Below, piece by piece: positions 51,942 through 60,853 of a DNA stretch of 64,000 nucleotides. Within the stretch, counting starts at the first letter, position 1; each line of letters begins with the position of its first letter. The translations under genes were made by a program, and so were the position numbers. This DNA comes from Winogradskyella sp. UBA3174 (GTDB lineage: Bacteria > Bacteroidota > Bacteroidia > Flavobacteriales > Flavobacteriaceae): NCBI RefSeq assembly GCF_002364335.1, contig NZ_DEXW01000080.1, forward strand, positions 70,587 through 134,586. Reading direction: 5' to 3'. The notes below the pieces were generated by a model. That model saw nothing but the letters and a program-made list of their open reading frames with translations. It did not search any database and was not told the origin of the DNA.

Positions 51942-53147
51942 CTAAACGGGTTTAATTCTAACAGGTTTCTTTAGACTATAAAATAATACCATTGCAACGG
52001 CTCCTGTTATAAAAAAACCAATAAACAGAGGGAGAACTGAAGTCTTTACAAAACTTCCAATGTAATTGGCAATTGGCACAGCCATCAGCGTAGAAATAAA
52101 TCCATTTAATGCTGCTCCAATACCTGCTATATGTCCCATAGGTTCCATAGCTAAAGCTCTATAATTACCAAATAAAAAAGCGACGCTAGCAAACTGAAGC
52201 ATAAAAAAGACAATCAGGATTTCAATTCTTGGGTTTTTACCAGACCAAAATAAAACCACATATATAAACGATACTGATACAAAAGCAATTAAGGCTAGAT
52301 TCACTAGATTTCGCATTCCAAACCGCATTACTAAAGCACTATTTAAATAGGTAGATAAACCTATAGTAATCGCTAAACTCGCAAATATGTAAGGGAAGTA
52401 TTCACCTAAATTATATTGTTCTTGAAAAATCTGTTGAGATGTACTCAAATACACCATAAACGAGCCTGTAATAAGACCAGAAAGTAAGGTATAAATAATC
52501 GCTGGTTTTAGTTTTAAAAACTCAATGGTTCCTGATTTAAATATCGAAAGATTAAATTTTTTCTTGTATTCGTCGTGCAGTGTTTCAGGTTGTCTCCGCC
52601 AAAACCATACAATTACAGCAAGCCCAAAAATAAGCGTGAAGTTAAATATAGATTTCCAACCAAAAGTGAGTAATAAAAATTGACCTAACATTGGTGCAAT
52701 GACAGGCACTAAAATAAAGGTCATTACCACAACAGAAAGAATTTTAGCCATATGATCTCCACTGTAAGAATCCCTAACGATAGCAATACTCATAGTTCTA
52801 GGTGCGGATAAGCCAATACCTTGTAATACGCGACCAAAGAGCATCATTTCAAAATTACGTGTGGTAACACAAATAATAGACGCAATCACAAAAACACCAA
52901 ATCCAATATAGATCACAGGCTTACGTCCAAAACTATCTGATAGTGGACCGAAAATAAGCTGACCTACGCCTAATCCTAAAAAAATTGTAGTAATTAATTT
53001 TTGGTTTTCAGTTGCACCTAAACTACCGATGTGATTTCCGATAATTGGTAATGCAGGTAACAAGGCATCAATAGATAATGATACAATAGACATTAATGCG
53101 GCCATTAAGACCACAAACTCAAGTTGCGACCTGTTTTTATTTTGCAT
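51942..53147 (-). CDS. Bcr/CflA-family multidrug efflux MFS transporter
   Basis: 401 aa from the ATG at 53147; the TTG 18 bases upstream is rejected because a TACTTTTG promoter box lies between. Twelve TM segments. The MFS motif A GQLIFGPLSDSFGRKPVI (about 65-82) and the motif C-like region NVPVIAPMLGQ-type VPVIAPMLGQFLL (about 150) are present. It exports drugs or small metabolites by proton antiport. Convergent with tsaC. Confidence 0.92.
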   Translation of the reverse strand: MQNKNRSQLEFVVLMAALMSIVSLSIDALLPALPIIGNHIGSLGATENQKLITTIFLGLGVGQLIFGPLSDSFGRKPVIYIGFGVFVIASIICVTTRNFEMMLFGRVLQGIGLSAPRTMSIAIVRDSYSGDHMAKILSVVVMTFILVPVIAPMLGQFLLLTFGWKSIFNFTLIFGLAVIVWFWRRQPETLHDEYKKKFNLSIFKSGTIEFLKLKPAIIYTLLSGLITGSFMVYLSTSQQIFQEQYNLGEYFPYIFASLAITIGLSTYLNSALVMRFGMRNLVNLALIAFVSVSFIYVVLFWSGKNPRIEILIVFFMLQFASVAFLFGNYRALAMEPMGHIAGIGAALNGFISTLMAVPIANYIGSFVKTSVLPLFIGFFITGAVAMVLFYSLKKPVRIKPV

Positions 53148-53151
53148 GGCG

Positions 53152-53159
53152 CAAAAGTA
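53152..53159 (-). promoter_or_regulatory. -7 promoter box TACTTTTG of the MFS transporter
   Basis: Exact match on the minus strand, four bases before the ATG at 53147. Transcription would start near the start codon, so the transcript would be nearly leaderless. Confidence 0.65.
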
Positions 53160-53230
53160 AATCAATTATTGCCTATTTTTGAAAAGAAGGGAGACTAAAA
53201 TCAGGTAAACATTTTTAATACATATAGCGT

Positions 53231-53674
53231 ATGGTAATTGATACATTAATAAAGTTATTTAACAGAGATCTTAATAAGTTGAAAGCTGAAATTACGGCTT
53301 ATGATAGTGAAACTAATCTTTGGAAAATTGATAAATCTATAACTAATTCGTCTGGTAATTTAGTGCTTCACTTAGTAGGTAATTTAAATCATTTCATTGG
53401 TTCAGTATTAGGAAAAACAGGTTACTTAAGGCAACGCGAATTAGAATTTTCTTTGAAGGATGTTCCGAGATTAGAATTACTAACTCAAATAGAAGAGACA
53501 AGAATTATGGTAGAGCAAACCTTAAAATTATTAAAACAACAGGATTTGCAAAATGATTATAAGATTGAGGTATTTAAAGAACCAATGACTACAGAATTTT
53601 TTCTGATACATTTATCCACGCATCTGGTTTATCATCTTGGACAAATTAATTACCATAGACGTTTACTGACTTAA
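53231..53674 (+). CDS. DinB-family protein
   Basis: 147 aa, four-helix bundle. Two of the three expected metal-binding His are visible: LHLVGNLNHFIG (about 51-62) and HLSTHLVYHLGQINYHR near the C-terminus. DinB-like proteins bind metals and include bacillithiol/mycothiol-dependent transferases; with BshB1 in this window, a bacillithiol-transferase-type role is an attractive guess. No operon partner. Confidence 0.82.
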   Translation: MVIDTLIKLFNRDLNKLKAEITAYDSETNLWKIDKSITNSSGNLVLHLVGNLNHFIGSVLGKTGYLRQRELEFSLKDVPRLELLTQIEETRIMVEQTLKLLKQQDLQNDYKIEVFKEPMTTEFFLIHLSTHLVYHLGQINYHRRLLT

Positions 53675-53726
53675 TAGTTGTCTTATCAATTTGAAAATAA
53701 ATTATAAAGGCAATCGATTAATTCTG

Positions 53727-53754
53727 TTGGAGGCTTTAGACAGATGTATATTTG
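53727..53754 (+). promoter_or_regulatory. promoter of the ABC exporter gene (-33 TTG, -7 TATATTTG)
   Basis: -33 TTG at 53727-53729, 17-base spacer, -7 TATATTTG at 53747-53754, followed by CA. It ends 18 bases before the ATG at 53773. Confidence 0.75.
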
Positions 53755-53772
53755 CAGAAAAGAAATAATAAA

Positions 53773-55545
53773 ATGCGTCATTTACAAGACCAACCTAAAA
53801 AATCAAAGAGCGTCAAACCAAAAGTTACTTTAAAAACAGCTTTCAAAACTATTATTTGGCCAAGGCGTAATTTAGTGTTTTTTGGTTTACTACTTATTGT
53901 CATTAGAAGTTTGTCTGGTCTTATATTACCATGGCAAAGTAAAGTCTTATTAGATGAGGTTGTACCTACTAAAGATTACGACCAATTATATGTTTTAATA
54001 GCAATTGTAATTACTGCGATTACAGTTCAAGCCGTAACATCGTTCGCATTAACAAAAATTTTGAGCGTACAAGCACAATATCTTATTAGCGAACTTCGCG
54101 CGCAGGTTCAGAAAAAAGTATTGTCTTTACCGATTAGCTTTTTTGATAATACAAAATCTGGAGCCTTAGTATCGCGTATTATGAGCGATGTTGAAGGCGT
54201 TAGAAATCTAATAGGTACAGGTTTGGTGCAACTCGTAGGTGGCACCTTCACGGCAATTGTATCGATGATTATTTTAATAAAATTGAATGCTTGGATGACA
54301 CTCTTTGTATTTGTACCGCTTTCTATTTTTGCATTTATTGCTCTAAAAGCCTTTAAATTTATTCGTCCAATATTTAGAACACGTGGGAAGATTAATGCTG
54401 AAGTTAAAGGACGATTAACAGAAACCTTAGCTGGCGTTCGCGTTATAAAAGCCTTTAATGCTGAAGAACAAGAAAATAAGGTATTTGAAAAAGGTGTAAA
54501 TGACATTTTTCAGAATGTAAAAAAGAGCTTAACAGCGACAGCATTAATGACAAGTTCTTCAACTTTTTTAATTGGTGTAGCAACAACAGGCATTATGGGA
54601 ATTGGTGGTTATTATATGATTGAGGGTAGTATGACTACTGGTGAATTTCTTTTCTTTACATTAGTACTTGGTTTTATGATTGCACCAATTGTTCAGATGA
54701 GTAATATTGGTAGTCAACTAACAGAAGCTTTAGCCGGTTTAGATCGTACTGAAGAATTAATGAATTTGACTGCTGAAGATGATGATGAAAATAGAACTAT
54801 TGAACTCGAAGATTTAAAAGGGGAAATAGAATTTAACGATGTATCTTTTGAATATGAAGAAGATAAAGAAGTATTGCACAATATTGATTTTAAAGCGAAG
54901 TCAGGTTCTGTAATTGCATTAGTTGGAAGTTCTGGGTCTGGTAAATCTACCATTGCTGGTTTATCTGCAACGTTTTTAAACCCTAAGTCAGGAATTATTA
55001 CTATAGATGGTGAAGATTTATCTAAAGTGAAATTGCAAAGCTTCAGAAAACATTTAGGTGTTGTTCTTCAAGATGAATTTTTATTTGAAGGTACTATTAG
55101 AGAAAATATTATGTTTCCAAGACCTAATGCAACCGAAGCACAATTACAAAACGCGGTAAAAGCAGCTTATGTTAACGAATTTACAGATCGTTTTGATGGT
55201 GGTTTAGAAACGTTAATAGGTGAGCGTGGTGTTAAGCTTTCTGGTGGTCAACGTCAACGTATCGCTATTGCAAGAGCTATTTTGGCAGACCCTAAGATTA
55301 TTATTTTAGATGAAGCAACATCAAACTTAGATACAGAGAGCGAAGGTTTAATTCAGAAAAGCTTATCAGAATTAACTAATAACAGAACTACGATCGTTAT
55401 TGCACATAGACTAAGCACTATAAAAAGAGCGGATCAAATTTTAGTTATCGAAGCTGGTCGAATAGTAGAACGAGGTACGCACGATGAGCTATTGGCAACT
55501 AAAGGACGCTATTATGATTTATATACCTTTCAGGCAAAGATATAG
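53773..55545 (+). CDS. ABC transporter, fused permease/ATPase (MsbA-like exporter)
   Basis: 590 aa from the ATG at 53773; an upstream in-frame TTG at 53752 is the G of the -7 box and is rejected. Six TM segments (about residues 30-320), then the ATPase: Walker A GSSGSGKST (about 389-397), Q-loop LQDEF, signature LSGGQRQR, Walker B IIILDEATSN, and H-loop AHRLST. A homodimeric half transporter, probably for lipids or lipopolysaccharide precursors. Strong promoter upstream. Confidence 0.93.
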   Translation: MRHLQDQPKKSKSVKPKVTLKTAFKTIIWPRRNLVFFGLLLIVIRSLSGLILPWQSKVLLDEVVPTKDYDQLYVLIAIVITAITVQAVTSFALTKILSVQAQYLISELRAQVQKKVLSLPISFFDNTKSGALVSRIMSDVEGVRNLIGTGLVQLVGGTFTAIVSMIILIKLNAWMTLFVFVPLSIFAFIALKAFKFIRPIFRTRGKINAEVKGRLTETLAGVRVIKAFNAEEQENKVFEKGVNDIFQNVKKSLTATALMTSSSTFLIGVATTGIMGIGGYYMIEGSMTTGEFLFFTLVLGFMIAPIVQMSNIGSQLTEALAGLDRTEELMNLTAEDDDENRTIELEDLKGEIEFNDVSFEYEEDKEVLHNIDFKAKSGSVIALVGSSGSGKSTIAGLSATFLNPKSGIITIDGEDLSKVKLQSFRKHLGVVLQDEFLFEGTIRENIMFPRPNATEAQLQNAVKAAYVNEFTDRFDGGLETLIGERGVKLSGGQRQRIAIARAILADPKIIILDEATSNLDTESEGLIQKSLSELTNNRTTIVIAHRLSTIKRADQILVIEAGRIVERGTHDELLATKGRYYDLYTFQAKI

Positions 55546-55618
55546 TGTTAAACATTATTTAATTTGGTTTAGATAGATTGTATTTATATAATTTAGAACT
55601 TCTAAAGATATATAAAGT

Positions 55619-55935
55619 ATGAAATTTAGAAATTCAGTTATCATTTTAGTGTTGTCAATGATTTCAATATTAAATGGTGCTCAAGACCTAACATTCGAAG
55701 AATAGAAACCAAAGTCTACATTAGTTGTTTTAGGTAAAAGAATTAAACATGACAAGTTTCCAACCTATTTTAGAGTGTTAGAATCTGATGATGAGTATTT
55801 TCCTTATCACAAAAATATCATGCCTTTTGGACAATGTATGGCTTAGACTTATCTAATGAGGTTTAAAAAAAAGTGTATTATAAAAATGCCTTAGGGATTA
55901 TACCAGGAATTGATAAAAGTAAATTCACTAAATAA
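55619..55935 (+). pseudogene. decayed small secreted protein gene
   Basis: Reconstructed by hand. ATG at 55619 starts a signal peptide (VIILVLSMISILNGAQ), reaches TAG after FEE, reads on as KPKSTLVVLGKRIKHDKF and YHKNIMPFG, meets a TAG unless the frame shifts, continues in another frame as YGLDLSNEV, then a TAA, and KVYYKNALGIIPGID to a TAA ending at 55935. Two in-frame stops would each follow from C-to-T changes in a Gln codon (CAG to TAG, CAA to TAA). The homologue is not recognised. Fills most of the gap between the ABC exporter and the acetyltransferase. Confidence 0.65.
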
Positions 55936-55937
55936 GT

Positions 55938-56474
55938 ATGAATCTAGAATTTGATAATTATAGAATAGCAATTTTAGGAATTGAAGAAGGTGAGGCATTC
56001 TTCAATCTAATCGACACAAATAGAGCTAGACTAGAAGACTTTTTTGCAGGAACAGTTTCTAAAACGCGCACACTTGCCGATACTTTAGAGTATTGTGTTG
56101 AAATTCAAAATACAATTAAATCCAAAACCTATTTTCCATATATGATTACAGATGTGAATACTGGTGAATTTGTTGGACTAGTGGATGTCAAGAATATTGA
56201 CTGGAATGTTCCGAAAGCAGAACTAGGATCATTTATTGATAGTCGATATGAAAGTAAAGGCATAGTTTCAAAAGCTACAAAATTAGTTGTGGGTCATATT
56301 GTAGAAAAGCACAAATTCATCAAACTATTATGTAGGGCCAATAGCAGAAATAAAAGTAGTATTGCTGTTATTCTTAAAAACGGATTTGAGCTTGAAGGTA
56401 CCATTAGAAAAGACTATAGAACTACAAAAGGGGAGATTGTAGATTTAAATTATTATGGTCGTGTGTTTTATTAA
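55938..56474 (+). CDS. GNAT-family N-acetyltransferase (RimJ/RimL-like)
   Basis: 178 aa, a normal length. Acetyl-CoA fold features: FVGLVDVKNIDWN, AELGSFIDSRYESKGIVSKATKLV (quoted as ESKGIVSKAT at the pyrophosphate-binding turn) and ANSRNKSSIAVILKNGFELEG near the C-terminus, typical of the RimJ/L type. Substrate unknown. The ATG comes two bases after the end of the decayed gene. The stop overlaps the convergent carboxyltransferase stop by four bases. Confidence 0.88.
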   Translation: MNLEFDNYRIAILGIEEGEAFFNLIDTNRARLEDFFAGTVSKTRTLADTLEYCVEIQNTIKSKTYFPYMITDVNTGEFVGLVDVKNIDWNVPKAELGSFIDSRYESKGIVSKATKLVVGHIVEKHKFIKLLCRANSRNKSSIAVILKNGFELEGTIRKDYRTTKGEIVDLNYYGRVFY

Positions 56475-58012
56475 AGCGGAATATTACCATGTTTTCTTAT
56501 CGGTCTATTTACTTCTTTATTCTCAAGCATACTAAACGCTTTTATCAATTTACGTCTCGTATTCTGGGGTAGAATTACTTCATCTATAAAACCACGTTCA
56601 GCAGCACTATATGGATTAGCAAAAAGTTTGGCATATTCAGCTTCTTTTTCTTTCCATTTTGCTTCTTTATCATCAGCAGAAGAGATTTCACGTTTAAATA
56701 TAATTTCTGCAGCACCTTTAGCACCCATTACTGCTATTTCAGCATTTGGCCAAGCAAAGTTCATATCTGCACCAATGTGTTTAGAGTTCATAACATCATA
56801 AGCACCACCATATGCTTTTCTGGTAATAACGGTTATTCTTGGAACAGTCGCCTCAGAAAAAGCATATAAGAGTTTTGCTCCGTTAGTAATAATAGCATTC
56901 CATTCTTGATCAGTTCCTGGTAAGAAACCAGGCACATCTTCTAATACTAATAAAGGAATATTAAAACAATCACAAAAACGTACAAAGCGTGCTGCTTTTT
57001 TAGAACTATTTACGTCTAAAACACCAGCTAAAAACATAGGTTGATTTGCAACTATACCCACACTTTTTCCTCCTAAACGTGCAAATCCGACGATAATATT
57101 CTCAGCATAATTTTTATGAATTTCGTAAAAGGAATCTTCATCGATAATACCTCCAATTACTTGGTGCATATCGTAAGGCTTATTTGGGTTATCAGGAACT
57201 ATAGTTGCTAAAGTATCTCTAATTTCTTCTTTTAAGTCAAATTCTAATTCTTCTGCTTTTTCTCTGTTGCTTTGAGGTAGATAACTTAAAAGTGTTTTTA
57301 CATCTTCCAAGCATTCAACATCATTAGTAGAGGTTTTATGAGCAACTCCAGATTTTGATGAATGCACACTCGCTCCACCAAGTTCTTCACTTGTTACTTC
57401 TTCGTTAGTTACGGTTTTAACAACATTTGGACCGGTTACAAACATATAGCTTGTATCTTCTACCATTAACGTAAAATCTGTCATTGCAGGAGAGTAAACA
57501 GCTCCACCAGCACAAGGGCCCATTATAGCCGAAATCTGAGGAATTACTCCAGAGGCTTGTACATTTCTGTAAAATATATCTGCATATCCACCAAGTGAAC
57601 GTACACCTTCTTGTATTCGGGCTCCGCCAGAATCATTTAAACCTACAATTGGTGCACCAACATTAACTGCCATATCCATGATTTTACAGATTTTCTCAGC
57701 ATGTGTTTCTGATAACGAACCACCAAACACTGTAAAATCTTGAGCAAACACATAAATTAATCTTCCGTTTACTGTGCCATAACCTGTAACTACACCGTCA
57801 CCATAAAACTGCTGATCTGCCATTCCGAAATCTTTAGTTCTATGTGTGACTAAAGCTCCAATTTCTTCAAAAGAACCTTCATCGAGTAAGTACATAACGC
57901 GCTCTCTTGCTGTTAGTTTTTTCTTTTGGTGTTGTTTATCTATTCTAGCTTGTCCTCCTCCTAATTTTGCTAAGGCTAGTTTATCGTTGAGTGTTTTTAT
58001 TTTGGAATCCAT
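56471..58012 (-). CDS. acyl-CoA (propionyl-CoA type) carboxylase carboxyltransferase subunit
   Basis: 513 aa, normal for PccB/AccD5-type subunits. Carboxyltransferase alpha/beta motifs: GGARIQEGVRSLGGY (near 125), GPCAGGAVYSP, and LVLEDVPGFLPG with RKAYGGAYDVMNSK in the second half (quoted in parts). It transfers CO2 from biotin to acyl-CoA. Third gene of a minus-strand operon with the biotin carboxyl carrier and biotin carboxylase. A pair of palindromes sits between it and the biotin carboxylase gene. Confidence 0.93.
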   Translation of the reverse strand: MDSKIKTLNDKLALAKLGGGQARIDKQHQKKKLTARERVMYLLDEGSFEEIGALVTHRTKDFGMADQQFYGDGVVTGYGTVNGRLIYVFAQDFTVFGGSLSETHAEKICKIMDMAVNVGAPIVGLNDSGGARIQEGVRSLGGYADIFYRNVQASGVIPQISAIMGPCAGGAVYSPAMTDFTLMVEDTSYMFVTGPNVVKTVTNEEVTSEELGGASVHSSKSGVAHKTSTNDVECLEDVKTLLSYLPQSNREKAEELEFDLKEEIRDTLATIVPDNPNKPYDMHQVIGGIIDEDSFYEIHKNYAENIIVGFARLGGKSVGIVANQPMFLAGVLDVNSSKKAARFVRFCDCFNIPLLVLEDVPGFLPGTDQEWNAIITNGAKLLYAFSEATVPRITVITRKAYGGAYDVMNSKHIGADMNFAWPNAEIAVMGAKGAAEIIFKREISSADDKEAKWKEKEAEYAKLFANPYSAAERGFIDEVILPQNTRRKLIKAFSMLENKEVNRPIRKHGNIPL

Positions 58013-58025
58013 AATTTAATTTTTT

Positions 58026-58093
58026 TGTCATGCTGCGCTATGACGCAGAATCTAATTTATTCGTGTGGATTCCGCACTTAATGCGGAATGATA
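58026..58093. repeat. REP-like palindrome pair between biotin carboxylase and carboxyltransferase genes
   Basis: Two imperfectly related hairpin units in inverted orientation. The first starts TGTCATGCTGCG and ends CGCAGAATCT; the second has perfect arms ATTCCGCA / TGCGGAAT around CTTAA-type loop and ends in the mirror of TGTCAT (GGAATGATA). Intergenic in an operon, an AT-poor island in an AT-rich region; such GTCATTCC-GCGGAAT elements recur in flavobacterial genomes. Confidence 0.65.
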
Positions 58094-58096
58094 GTA

Positions 58097-59536
58097 CTAA
58101 TTAGGTAATCTTAATAGTTTTTGTTCTTCTAAATAGCATTTCATCGCAATTTTCGCAGCAATTCCAGCTTCTTTTTTGTGTTGTTCTTCTAACAGGCTAG
58201 GTGAGTAGTACTTCTTTACAAAATGGGTGTCAAAGTTTCCGCTTCTAAAAGCTTCGTGTTCACAAACGAATCGTCCAAAAGGTAATGTTGTTTCTACACC
58301 TTTTACATGGTAATTATCTATAGCCTTAATCATTAATTCTATGGCTTCCTCACGAGTATCTCCATAAGTAATTAGTTTCGATAGCATAGGATCATAATAA
58401 ATAGGAATATCCATACCTTCTTCAAAGCCATTATCTACCCTTATATTATCCCCTTCGGGTAATTGATAGACTTCTAAATTCCCTACGCTTGGTAAAAAGT
58501 CATTCATAGGATCTTCTGCATAGACTCTAAGTTCTAAAGCATGACCATTAATTTTTAAGTCTTCTTGTTTAATATTTAATTTCTCTCCACGTGCTACTTT
58601 AATTTGAAGTTCAACTAAATCTACTCCAGTAATCCACTCAGAGACAGGATGTTCTACCTGTAGTCTTGTATTCATTTCTAGGAAATAGAAATTCAGTTGT
58701 TCGTCTAAAAGGAATTCGACAGTACCAGCTCCAATGTAATCACAAGAACGTGCCACATTAATAGCGGCTTGTCCCATTTCTTCTCTTAATTCTGGTGTTA
58801 AAACAGCAGAAGGTGCTTCTTCTACTACTTTTTGATGACGACGTTGCACAGAACATTCGCGCTCAAAGAAATGAAGCACGGTACCATGCATATCTGCCAT
58901 AACTTGTATTTCGATATGACGAGGTGAGCTGACATATTTTTCAATAAACACAGAACCATCACCAAAGGCTGACGTTGCTTCACTAATCGCTCTATTCATT
59001 TGCGATTCGAATTCTGCTTCGTTTTCTACAACGCGCATCCCTTTTCCACCACCTCCAGCAGAGGCTTTAATTAAAATAGGAAATCCAATTTCTTTTGCAA
59101 TTTTTTTAGCTTCAGGAATATCTGTAATAGCTTCATCTGTTCCAGGAACCATTGGTATGTTATAAGCTTTGACGGTTTCTTTAGCAGCTAATTTGCTACC
59201 CATAACCTTAATGGCTTTAGATCGTGGGCCAATAAACATAATACTGTTGGCTTCACATAATTCTGCGAAATCAGCATTTTCACTAAGAAAACCATAACCA
59301 GGATGTATGCCTTCTACATTTAAAGATTTGGCAACTTCTATTATTTTATCTCCTCGTAAATACGATTGGTTAGATGGAGCTAGGCCAATACAAACCGCTT
59401 CATCTGCGTATCTTACATGAGGTGCGTTTCTATCTGCTTCAGAGAATACAGCCACTGTTTTTATTCCCATTTTTTTTGCTGTTCGCATGACACGAATAGC
59501 AATTTCACCTCTATTTGCAACTAATATTTTTTTCAT
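58097..59536 (-). CDS. accC: acyl-CoA carboxylase biotin carboxylase subunit
   Basis: 479 aa from the ATG at 59536, one base after the stop of the biotin carrier gene; a TTG nine bases earlier also lies in frame but inside the preceding gene. ATP-grasp enzyme: KKILVANRGEIAIRV at the start, KASAGGGGKGMRVV (the flexible ATP lid, near 160) and FLEMNTRLQVEHPVSE in the catalytic core. Carboxylates biotin on the carrier protein. Operon with the carrier (59538-60014) and the carboxyltransferase; together a propionyl/acyl-CoA carboxylase. Confidence 0.95.
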   Translation of the reverse strand: MKKILVANRGEIAIRVMRTAKKMGIKTVAVFSEADRNAPHVRYADEAVCIGLAPSNQSYLRGDKIIEVAKSLNVEGIHPGYGFLSENADFAELCEANSIMFIGPRSKAIKVMGSKLAAKETVKAYNIPMVPGTDEAITDIPEAKKIAKEIGFPILIKASAGGGGKGMRVVENEAEFESQMNRAISEATSAFGDGSVFIEKYVSSPRHIEIQVMADMHGTVLHFFERECSVQRRHQKVVEEAPSAVLTPELREEMGQAAINVARSCDYIGAGTVEFLLDEQLNFYFLEMNTRLQVEHPVSEWITGVDLVELQIKVARGEKLNIKQEDLKINGHALELRVYAEDPMNDFLPSVGNLEVYQLPEGDNIRVDNGFEEGMDIPIYYDPMLSKLITYGDTREEAIELMIKAIDNYHVKGVETTLPFGRFVCEHEAFRSGNFDTHFVKKYYSPSLLEEQHKKEAGIAAKIAMKCYLEEQKLLRLPN

Positions 59537-59537
59537 T

Positions 59538-60014
59538 CTATTCAAATTCTATTAAAAGTGAATTTTTATCTACGGTTTCTCCCTGATTCACAGCGATTGT
59601 TTTTATATGACCATCTCTTGGTGAATTAAGAACATTTTCCATTTTCATGGCTTCGAGAATTAATAAAGGCTCATTTTCTTTTACTTCTTGACCTTCTTTT
59701 ACATTAATTTCTAAAATTAAACCAGGCATAGGAGCTTTAATGTCATTGATTTGTTTGGATGCACCAATTTCAAAACCTAAGGCTTCAATTTGTTGATCTA
59801 AAAGGTTGTTAATAACAACATCGTAATCATTGTTATTTACCTTAACGGTGTATCTTTTTTTATTAAAATCAGACTCGATTATTGAAGCTTTAATTGAGAT
59901 ATTATCTTGAATAATATGATAATTATTTACAGATGTTTCAATAACATCTAAACTATCTACAATGTCTTCGGATAAGTCGAAATTGTGAGATGCATTAACT
60001 TTTGCTTTATACAT
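59538..60014 (-). CDS. biotin carboxyl carrier protein domain of acyl-CoA carboxylase
   Basis: 158 aa. Residues about 88-158 are a biotinyl domain with the biotinylation site EAMKM, Lys124. The N-terminal half is a linker/BT-like domain (YTVKVNNNDYDVVI). This stand-alone carrier shows the split three-subunit architecture. First gene of the operon; no promoter box seen in the 160-base upstream region, which contains no gene. Confidence 0.92.
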   Translation of the reverse strand: MYKAKVNASHNFDLSEDIVDSLDVIETSVNNYHIIQDNISIKASIIESDFNKKRYTVKVNNNDYDVVINNLLDQQIEALGFEIGASKQINDIKAPMPGLILEINVKEGQEVKENEPLLILEAMKMENVLNSPRDGHIKTIAVNQGETVDKNSLLIEFE

Positions 60015-60173
60015 AAAATGAATGTTTTTAAGTAATTACCAAAACATGGCTATTCTGAATGCAAAATATGAAATTTATAAGATTTAATTTATCAATTTCT
60101 TATGTTTATTGTTTTTTTTAACTATCCTATTTAGACGATACTGAACACAAGTACACAATACTGATATATGTAT

Positions 60174-60851
60174 TTAAAAGGTTTTAAAATTTGAATTATC
60201 TTGATGCTTTTTAATGGCTTTTTGAGATAGAACAATACCAACGATTAAAGACATAAACGCTCCGAAGGCTATACCAGGAATAAAGCTAATAAATAAGAAG
60301 AAATCATAGGCGCCATGAAATAATACCGCTAATAATAAACCAGCCATATTAAGTTGAAATCTATTTTTAGCAAATTTTGCTTTACCCATGTAATAACCCA
60401 TAAGTATTCCGAAAGTGGCATGCGCAGGCACCGCAGTAAACGCTCTTAAAATAGCAGTTTCGTAACCTCCTTGATACACATACATTATGTTTTCTGTACA
60501 AGCAAAGCCCATAGAAACCATTACAGCATAGATAATACCATCGTAAGGTTCGTTAAAAGCTTTTCTCGGTTGGTTAAAGTATTTAATAATAACATATTTA
60601 CTAAATTCCTCTGCTAAAGCGACGACAAAGAAGGCTTGAATGAATTGCTGCCAAATACTATACTCATCGGTAAGCGGAATAAGTTTTCCTGTAAATAGAT
60701 AAAGGACTGATACAATAATTATACTTAAAATTGCACCAAGAAAAAAGCTAGCTATTAGTAACCTTTTAGGTTCTTTTTCATATTTATCTTGAAAGTAAAT
60801 GTAGATGATAATGATAAAAACTGGTGCGATGGCGTATAAAAGTAAGCTCAT
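60174..60851 (-). CDS. PrsW-family intramembrane metalloprotease
   Basis: 225 aa. About seven hydrophobic segments. PrsW metal-binding motifs: EEFSK (E81, E82), a HATFGILMGYYMG segment, and HGAYDF with the last conserved His. PrsW cleaves the anti-sigma factor RsiW in Bacillus; related bacterial proteins process other membrane targets. The start is three bases after the stop of the NUDIX gene, so the two are co-expressed. Confidence 0.9.
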   Translation of the reverse strand: MSLLLYAIAPVFIIIIYIYFQDKYEKEPKRLLIASFFLGAILSIIIVSVLYLFTGKLIPLTDEYSIWQQFIQAFFVVALAEEFSKYVIIKYFNQPRKAFNEPYDGIIYAVMVSMGFACTENIMYVYQGGYETAILRAFTAVPAHATFGILMGYYMGKAKFAKNRFQLNMAGLLLAVLFHGAYDFFLFISFIPGIAFGAFMSLIVGIVLSQKAIKKHQDNSNFKTF

Positions 60852-60853
60852 TA

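Noticed and set aside
54108..54506. 132-aa minus-strand frame inside the ABC exporter
   Set aside because: Shadow of the permease part of the exporter; no start context or recognisable motif.
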